DNA of 64,000 nt from GWE2-42-39 sp963668595 (lineage in GTDB: Bacteria > Bacteroidota > Bacteroidia > Bacteroidales > Prolixibacteraceae): contig OY764876.1 of assembly GCA_963668595.1 (NCBI GenBank), forward strand, positions 2,976,001 to 3,040,000. The letters are read 5' to 3'. The notes below the pieces were generated by a model. It was not told the DNA's origin, did no database searches, and worked only from the letters and a program-made list of their open reading frames with translations. A program made the translations under genes and the position numbers. This document shows positions 53,453 to 61,700 of the stretch, in pieces; the stretch's first letter is position 1; each line of letters starts with the position of its first letter.

Positions 53453-55207
53453 CTATTCATTAGAAGGGCTTGTTCCTGTTTTCATCGGCTTTAATTCTTC
53501 TGCTTTTTTTATTTCGAGTATAAAATCGATCGGAATAGTATAAGAAACATCAACCGCTTTTTCCTGCTGAACTCCCGGAGACCATTGGGGCAACGAATAA
53601 ATAACACGGATCGCTTCATTATCAAGGGCAGGGCAAACAGATCGAACCACTTTTACATTACAAACCTGTCCTTCACTATTTATTACAAAATTGACAAATA
53701 CCTGTCCCTGAATGCCATCTTTCTGTGCCGAATAAGGATATTTAATTTTCTGCGCAATGTACTTTCTCAATGCAAGAGGGCCACCTGGAAACTCCGGCAT
53801 CTGCTCAACAATGGTAAAAACCTTATCTTGCCCAGTCGATTTCTTCTCTATTGATTTTGAAGAAGTTCGTATTGTTGCATAGGAGACCACAACAACTTTT
53901 TCAATGCCGATAATTTCAGAAATCATTCGAACATGCATCGCATTATCAAAAATCGGTGTTACTTCCTGCGTTCTAAATCCGACATAAGAAATCACAAGTG
54001 GCGTGTCATCCATCAGCTCCAGATTAAAAACTCCATTTTCATCCGTTGTCGTTCCTGTTGTTGTATTTTTAACAACAACCGAAGCGCCTTCCAGATTCTT
54101 TCCATTTTCATCTACAACTTTTCCAGAAACAGTTTTAGTAACCAGTTCTTCTTTTTGGGGCTTTTTATCTACTTTTTTCAACTCGCTCACCACCGGTATC
54201 GATAAATCTTTCTCTTTGCCAGAATCAAAAATCGTATTTTCGGTAACAGAAGAATTGTCTTCATTGTTTTCATACAGAGAAGAAGCTTCTTCTTGCTGAC
54301 TGTTATTTTCATCCATCCGGTATTCAGGTTCGGCAAAAGCATAGAAAACTCCTGACACAAAAGGAATTATTAAAAATAATTTCAGTTTCCGAAGTGGTGA
54401 ATGTATCGTTTTCTTCATCATGTTAAATCGCTTTTTATTGAGGGAATAATTAAATGAATTACCCAACTGTATCACAGCTCCGCCAAACATTTGGTTCAGC
54501 AAAGCAGCCCGATACAAGGCTGGGTTCGACGAATGACGGACAGCCTGCTCATCGGCCAGATACTCATGATTCTGACGAATGAAACGACCGTACCACCAAA
54601 TCATCGGATTAAACCATTGAACCACACACAATAACTCGAACAACAACAAATCAACCCAATGTTTTTGTCGAACATGTTCCTGTTCGTGATTAACAATTTC
54701 TTTCATCTCCATGCTGCTAACTGAAGGATTGACAAATACATAAGAGAAAAAAGAAAAAGGTGCCGGATAATGGCTGGTTCGGATCAACCATAGATTATTG
54801 ATGGCAACAACATCGGTTTTTCGGATTACCCGGAATACCGAAATAAGCTGCTTCAACAATCTTGCTAGCAGCAAAAACACTCCTATTCCGTACAACAACA
54901 TCCAATAATCCTGAAAATGGAAGGGTTCCGACTGTGTTTCAACCGGAAGAACCGGCAAAGGTGAAATTTCAGCAACAGGAATTTGAGTTGAAGCTATGGG
55001 AATATACGTTGAAGGTTGTACAAACGGAAGTAATACGGTATAACGAAAACTAAAAAGAGGAAATATCAAAGAAGCCAGAATGCCGATAATCAGAAAAATG
55101 CGGTTTAATACAAAAAAACGCTCGTTCCGAAGAAAAAGAAAATAGATCAAACCAAAGCCTGTTAACCAGATGGTTGATTTCACCAAGTAGTCGGCAAATG
55201 AATCCAT
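53453..55207 (-). CDS. BlaR1-type M56 metallopeptidase fused to regulatory and TonB C-terminal domains
   Basis: 584 residues. The N-terminal half has four predicted membrane helices and the M56 zinc site H174-E-Q-E-H178 with the third ligand in NHEYLADEQAV. Instead of the penicillin-binding sensor of BlaR1, the periplasmic part has a carboxypeptidase-regulatory-like domain (about 360-440, TVSGKVVDENGKNLEGASVV) and a TonB C-terminal domain (about 475-570, GGPLALRKYIAQKIKYPYSA, VQQEKAVDVSYTIPIDFILE). It is 4 bp after blaI. The expected job is to sense an envelope signal and trigger cleavage of the BlaI-like repressor. Confidence 0.9.
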   Translation of the reverse strand: MDSFADYLVKSTIWLTGFGLIYFLFLRNERFFVLNRIFLIIGILASLIFPLFSFRYTVLLPFVQPSTYIPIASTQIPVAEISPLPVLPVETQSEPFHFQDYWMLLYGIGVFLLLARLLKQLISVFRVIRKTDVVAINNLWLIRTSHYPAPFSFFSYVFVNPSVSSMEMKEIVNHEQEHVRQKHWVDLLLFELLCVVQWFNPMIWWYGRFIRQNHEYLADEQAVRHSSNPALYRAALLNQMFGGAVIQLGNSFNYSLNKKRFNMMKKTIHSPLRKLKLFLIIPFVSGVFYAFAEPEYRMDENNSQQEEASSLYENNEDNSSVTENTIFDSGKEKDLSIPVVSELKKVDKKPQKEELVTKTVSGKVVDENGKNLEGASVVVKNTTTGTTTDENGVFNLELMDDTPLVISYVGFRTQEVTPIFDNAMHVRMISEIIGIEKVVVVSYATIRTSSKSIEKKSTGQDKVFTIVEQMPEFPGGPLALRKYIAQKIKYPYSAQKDGIQGQVFVNFVINSEGQVCNVKVVRSVCPALDNEAIRVIYSLPQWSPGVQQEKAVDVSYTIPIDFILEIKKAEELKPMKTGTSPSNE

Positions 55208-55211
55208 ATTT

Positions 55212-55583
55212 TTATTCTTTATTCTTTAATAACTCTTTCCTCGTCTCTTCCAATAACTGTTCCAAATCGTCCAGACTCAAGTCTTTCTCGCGGGCAAAGA
55301 ACGAAGCCAATGCCGGGAACGAATTATTAAAATAGCTCTTCATCAGTCCAAAAAGCTGATTTTTCGAGTATTCTTCTCTTGTAATCAAGGGGTAATACAC
55401 ATGCACGTTTCCATAAGTGCGGTGCGACACCACTTCTTTCTTCTCAAGAATGCGCAAAACGGTCGAAATAGTGTTTCGTGCCGGTTTCGGATCGTCAAAC
55501 CGATCGCGAATATCCTTTACAATTCCTTCTTCCATCTCCCAGAGATATTGCATTACTTGTTCTTCAGCTTTTGTTAATTGCAT
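55212..55583 (-). CDS. BlaI/MecI-family repressor
   Basis: 123 residues: a winged-helix domain (MQLTKAEEQVMQYLWEMEEG, NTISTVLRILEKKEVVSHRT) and a C-terminal dimerisation helix. Family members bind dyads over their own promoter and are cut by the partner M56 peptidase. First gene of blaI-M56/TonB-TPR, behind the double operator at 55617-55682. Confidence 0.93.
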   Translation of the reverse strand: MQLTKAEEQVMQYLWEMEEGIVKDIRDRFDDPKPARNTISTVLRILEKKEVVSHRTYGNVHVYYPLITREEYSKNQLFGLMKSYFNNSFPALASFFAREKDLSLDDLEQLLEETRKELLKNKE

Positions 55584-55612
55584 AATTCCATTTTTAAGTC
55601 AATCCTTCGAAA

Positions 55613-55682
55613 CAAAAATATGACTATATTTTTAGTCAAACAATAGATTGACGAAAAATTTGACTAAAAATATAGTCATATT
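55613..55682 (-). promoter_or_regulatory. blaI promoter with double operator
   Basis: A 24-bp sequence at 55617-55640 is repeated as a perfect inverted copy at 55659-55682. Each copy contains TGACT-N8-AGTCA; the two dyad centres (55629.5 and 55669.5) are 40 bp apart, nearly four helical turns. The -7 element TATTTTTG (minus, 55620 to 55613) and a TTTG at -33 (55640 to 55637) overlap the copy nearer blaI, so a bound repressor would cover the promoter. Confidence 0.85.
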
Positions 55683-55733
55683 GTTTCTCAATCATTTTAC
55701 ACACTTCAATTTGAAGAATAATGGGCTAGGAAT

Positions 55734-55772
55734 AAAAAATCCGGTGCCTCAAATGATGCACCGGATTTTTTT
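55734..55772. terminator. Bidirectional terminator after the giant adhesin gene
   Basis: AATCCGGTGC (55738-55747) pairs with GCACCGGATT (55758-55767), ten pairs plus flanking A-T pairs; seven T follow on plus and six on minus. On the minus strand it ends the adhesin transcript 32 bp after its stop. Confidence 0.9.
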
Positions 55773-55798
55773 AAGCTATAGAATATTTTAACAGTTTT

Positions 55799-58700
55799 CT
55801 ATTCGCGCACCGGAACCTTAATGGTCTGAGTCCGTGCCTGATCTTTCACCAACAACAGGTAAGTTCCTGTTCTAATGTAAGGAGTTGGAATACTATTCAG
55901 CACACCTTCTTCCAGGTTCTTAACCACGATGATGCGCCCCTGCATGTCGATAAGAGTAGCTACAGCATTTCTGCCCACTTGCCCTTTCAGTTTGATTTCT
56001 ATATTTCGGATCGAATAAGCACTTAGTTTTCCTACACTTTCCTGAGTGTCGATACCGGTTGAAGGTGATTCATTTCCATCGATGATACCATTACCGTTTT
56101 TATCGCCAGATAATTCGGGAGCAACGATTTTTCCGTCACCATTGATATCGCCCGCGATTTCAGAAACGTCGATTTTCCCATTGCCGTCTTGGTCGCCTGC
56201 AATCTCTGATCCTTCGATCCTTCCGTTACCATTGGTGTCACCAGCTACTTCGTCGCCATCAATCACTCCATTGCCATTTTTATCGCCGGCCAGTTCGGGA
56301 GCAACGATTTTGCCATCGCTATTCTTATCGCCGGCGATTTCTGAACCGTCAATTTTACCGTTGCCATCTTGGTCACCGGCAATCTCCGAACTATCAATTA
56401 TTCCATTACCACTGGTGTCGCCACCCACTTCGTCACCATCAATCACACCGTTACCATTTTTATCGCCCGCCAGTTCAGGGGCAACGATTTTGCCATCGCT
56501 ATTCTTATCGCCGGCGATTTCTGAACCGTCAATTTTACCATTTCCGTCTTGGTCACCGGCAATCTCCGATCCATCAATTATTCCATTACCGCTGGTGTCG
56601 CCACCCACCTCGTCACCATCAATCACACCGTTACCATTTTTATCGCCCGCCAGTTCAGGGGCAACGATTTTGCCATCGCTATTCTTATCGCCGGCGATTT
56701 CTGAACCATCAATTTTACTGTTGCCGTCCTGATCACCGGCAATCTCTGATCCATCAATTATTCCATTACCGCTGGTGTCGCCACCCACTTCATCGTCATC
56801 AATCACTCCGTTACCATTTTTATCGCCCGCCAGTTCGGGGGCAACGATTTTTCCGTCACCATTGATATCGCCGGCGATTTCTGAACCGTCGATTTTCCCA
56901 TTGCCGTTTTGGTCGCCTGCAATCTCCGATCCATCAATTATTCCATTACCGCTGGTGTCGCCACCCACTTCGTCGCCATCAATCACACCGTTGCCATTTT
57001 TATCGCCCGCCAGTTCGGGGGCAATAATTTTTCCATCACCATTGATGTCTCCCGCTATTTTAGGAGCCGTTACTTCAAAATCTCCAGCAACATAGTTGAA
57101 GGAATAATTATTGTCAGTGCCATCACTCAGTGTAATTGCTCCGTCATATTTGCCAACAGCAGTTGCTTCATTAATCGTTGTAGAAATTAATGGGGCAATA
57201 TCAATGGTTTCTTCACCGTTGACCCAACCACTGTAGTGATAGGTTAATTCGGGATTTGCCTCTCCATAAGTTTTGGTTTTATTATCAGCAATTACCGTCA
57301 ATGGTGCCTTTTTAACTTCCATTGCAGCTGGAATATAGTTAAACGAATAATTATCGTCAATGCCTCCCGAAACCCAAATGGCTCCCAAATAAGTCCCCAC
57401 GGCGGACAACAGGTCAACTGTGGTTGAAACGGTTGGTTTGATATTCAGGACGGTTTCTGTTTCACCATTTTTCCATCCACTATATCTAAAAGTCAATATA
57501 GGAGTGTTTTCTCCGTAAATTTTTGTTTTAGCATCTGCTGCAACGGTGAGAGTTGCTTTGACTACTTCCAAATCTGCAGGAATATAGTTGAACGTGTAAT
57601 TATTGTCCGAGCCGCCAAAAACAACAATGGCTCCCGAATAGATACCCACCGAAGTGAGCAAGTCAAACGTAGTTGATACACTTGGTTTAGTATCCAAAAC
57701 TGTTTCTGTTTCTCCATTTTTCCATCCACTGTATTGAAAGGTCAACGTGGAATTGGCTTCTCCGTAATACCTTGCTTTAGAATCAGCTTTAACTGTAAGC
57801 GTAGCTTTGGTGACTTCCATGTTAGCCGGAACATAACTAAAAGTGTAATTATTATCTGAGCCGCCTGACACAACAATAGCGCCAGGATATGTCCCAGCGT
57901 TGGTTAACTGGTTAACTGTTGTTAATACACCTGGTTTGGTATCCAAAACAGTTTCAGTCTCACCGTTTTTCCAGCCGCTGTATTGAAAAGTCAATGCAGG
58001 ATTGGATTCGCCGTAAACTTTAGTTTTGGCATCAGCAGTAACAGTAAGAGTGGCTTTGGTGACTTCCATGTTGGCCGGAACATAACTAAAAGTGTAATTA
58101 TTGTCAACACCTCCTGAGATCACAATAGATCCCGGATAGTTACCCACCGAAGTCAATAGGTCAACCGTGGTTGAAGCACCTGGTTTAGTATCCAATACTG
58201 CTTCTGTCTCGCTGTTTTTCCAGCCACTGTATTGGAAAGTCAATGAAGGGTTAGTTGCACCGTAAACTTTGCTCTTTGCGTCAGCAGTAACAGTAAGAGT
58301 AGCTTTGGTTACTTCCATGTTGGCTGACACATAGTTGAAGGTATAATTATTGTCTGAACCACCTGATACGGTAATGACTCCAACATGAGTTCCTGCATTG
58401 GTAAACAGGTCAACCGTGGTTGATGCGCTTGGCTTGGTATCCAAAACAGTTTCAGTCTCACCGTTTTTCCAGCCGCTATATTGAAAAGTCAGTGCAGGAT
58501 TGGCTTCGCCGTAAACCTTTGTTTTTGCATCAGCAGTAACAGTAAGAGTGGCTTTGGTTACTTCCATATTGGCCGGAACATAACTGAAAGTGTAATTATT
58601 GTCTGAACCACCTGATACGGTAATGATTCCAACATGAGTTCCTGCATTGGTAAACAGGTCAACCGTGGTTGATGCGCTTGGCTTGGTATCCAAAACAGCT

Positions 58701-61700
58701 TCAGTCTCACCGTTTTTCCAGCCGCTGTACTGGAAAGTCAATGAAGGATTGGCTTCGCCGTAAACTTTAGTTTTGGCATCGGCCGCAACAGTAAGCGTGG
58801 CTTTGGTGACTTCCATGTTGGCCGGAACATAACTAAAAGTGTAATTATTGTCAACACCTCCTGAGACCACAATAGATCCCGGATAGTTACCCACCGAAGT
58901 CAATAGGTCAACCGTGGTTGATGCGCTTGGCTTGGTATCCAAAACAGCTTCAGTCTCACTGTTTTTCCAGCCGCTATACTGGAAAGTCAATGCAGGATTG
59001 GATTCGCCATAAACTTTTGTTTTTGCATCAGCAGTAACAGTAAGAGTGGCTTTGGTTACTTCCATATTGGCCGGAACATAACTAAAAGTGTAATTATTAT
59101 CTGAGCCGCCTGACACAACAATAGCGCCAGTATATGTCCCAGCGTTGGTTAACTGGTTAACTGTTGTTGATACACCTGGTTTGGTATCCAAAACAGTTTC
59201 AGTCTCACTGTTTTTCCAGCCGCTATACTGGAAAGTCAATGCAGGATTGGATTCGCCGTAAACTTTTGTTTTTGCATCAGCAGTAACAGTAAGAGTGGCT
59301 TTGGTAACTTCCATGTTAGCCGGAACATAGCTAAAAGTGTAATTATTATCTGAGCCGCCAGATACTACGATGGCATTTGAATAAGTGCCTGTGTTGGTCA
59401 ACAGGTCAACCGTGGTTGATGCGCTTGGTTTCGTATCCAATACTGCTTCAGTGTCGCTGTTTTTCCATCCACTGTACTGGAAAGTCAATGAAGGGTTAGC
59501 TGTGCCGTAAACTTTTGTTTTTGCATCAGCAGTAACAGTAAGAGTGGCTTTGGTAACTTCCATGTTAGCCGGAACATAGCTAAAAGTGTAATTATTATCT
59601 GAGCCGCCAGATACTACGATGGCATTTGAATAAGTGCCTGTGTTGGTCAACAGGTCAACCGTGGTTGATGCGCTTGGTTTCGTATCCAATACTGCTTCAG
59701 TGTCGCTGTTTTTCCAGCCGCTGTACTGGAAAGTCAATGAAGGGTTAGCTGTGCCGTAAACTTTTGTTTTTGCATCAGCAGTAACAGTAAGAGTGGCTTT
59801 GGTAACTTCCATGTTAGCCGGAACATAGCTGAACGTGTAATTGTTATCTGAGCCGCCAGATACTACGATGGCATTTGAATAAGTGCCTGTGTTGGTCAAT
59901 AGGTCAACCGTGGTTGATGCGCTTGGTTTGGTATCCAAAACAGTTTCAGTCTCACTGTTTTTCCAGCCGCTATACTGGAAAGTCAATGAAGGGTTAGCTG
60001 AACCGTAAACTTTGGTTTTTGCATCAGCAGTAACAGTAAGAGTGGCTTTGGTGACTTCCATGTTAGCCGGGACATAGCTGAACGTGTAATTATTATCTGA
60101 GCCGCCTGACACAACAATAGCGCCAGGATATGTCCCAGCGTTGGTTAACTGGTTAACTGTTGTTGATACACCTGGTTTGGTATCCAAAACAGTTTCAGTC
60201 TCACTGTTTTTCCAGCCGCTATACTGGAAAGTCAATGCAGGATTGGATTCGCCGTAAACTTTTGTTTTTGCATCAGCAGTAACAGTAAGAGTGGCTTTGG
60301 TAACTTCCATGTTAGCCGGAACATAGCTAAAAGTGTAATTATTATCTGAGCCGCCAGATACTACGATGGCATTTGAATAAGTGCCTGTGTTGGTCAACAG
60401 GTCAACCGTGGTTGATGCGCTTGGTTTCGTATCCAATACTGCTTCAGTGTCGCTGTTTTTCCAGCCGCTGTACTGGAAAGTCAATGAAGGGTTAGCTGTG
60501 CCGTAAACTTTGGTCTTCGCATCGGCAGTAACAGTAAGCGTGGCTTTGGTGACTTCCATATTGGCCGGAACATAACTGAAAGTGTAATTATTGTCTGAGC
60601 CACCAGATACGGTAATGGCTCCGATATGAGTTCCTGAGACTGTTGCTGCATTAACTGTTGTGGTGATTGCCGGAGGTGTATCAATTATTTCCACACCATT
60701 TTTCCAGCCGCTGTAGGAAAATACTAAAGAAGGGGTGGCTTCACCATAAACTTTGGTTTTTGCATCGGCAGTAACGGTAAGGGTAGCTTTGCCAACGGTC
60801 AAAGTTTGTTCAACAGGAGTAGCAGCAAAATTTTGATCGTCGCCGACCTGCGTGGCTGTAATCACTGTAGTTCCGGCTTTCAGAATAGTAGCCTGGTTGC
60901 CGGTAATGCTTACCACCGATGGATCTGTAGCAGTATAGCTTACTGTCAGATTTTGGTTTGTTTTGGCATCGCCGAGGGTAAATGTTGCATCTCCGTATGT
61001 TTTCGCGACAATTATCGGAAAATTGATGGTCTGCACATTTTTATTGATGGTAGTAAATCGCCATGTATTGGAAGCTGCTGAAAAGCCAACACAACTATTG
61101 TTGTAGTCATCTTTTACAAAACCTGCACTAATGCCAACAGAGACCTGGGTATTTACCGGAAGATTTTCAGAAAGGGTAACGCTGAGCGACAAGCGGTCAG
61201 CAGAAAGAACCAACTGCGCTTTTTCTTCAGGAACCGAAAGATCAAACGATCTTAACAGGGTTGCTCCATTATATACGGTCAGGGTACCGGAAGTTCCCAA
61301 ATTAACGGCTTCGTCGAAAGTAAAATTTAATGTAGGCTTTAAAGCCACACTGGTGGCATTGTTTGCCGGAGTTTGTGGCGTAATAACCGGACCAACATTA
61401 TCTATCACATTAATGGTGAAACTCTGCTCGGTATGACCATCTGAATTTTCTGCTCTGATAACCACCGGATGTTGGCCTATATTCGATTTTGCCGGGGTTC
61501 CGTTTAAAGAAGAACAAGTTTGCATGTGATAAATTTCGTTGGTACCTGATTTTGAATAGACCAGTTCACCTGAAGCTGTTAACGATAAATAAATCACATA
61601 ATCATAAAATCCTGATGAAATTAGCTGAGATGATGAAAAATCACTCGTATATTTTAGAACACCACGTCCATTCATTGATACATAAAAATTTCCGCTTTTA

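Noticed and set aside
56046..57095. Long plus-strand frames rich in Ser/Pro/Ile repeats
   Set aside because: They are the antisense of the calcium-loop array; its 45-bp period keeps a second frame open. No start signal or signal peptide of their own.
56065..60792. Possible CRISPR-like tandem repeats
   Set aside because: Units are contiguous, in frame and without unique spacers, and they encode protein domains.
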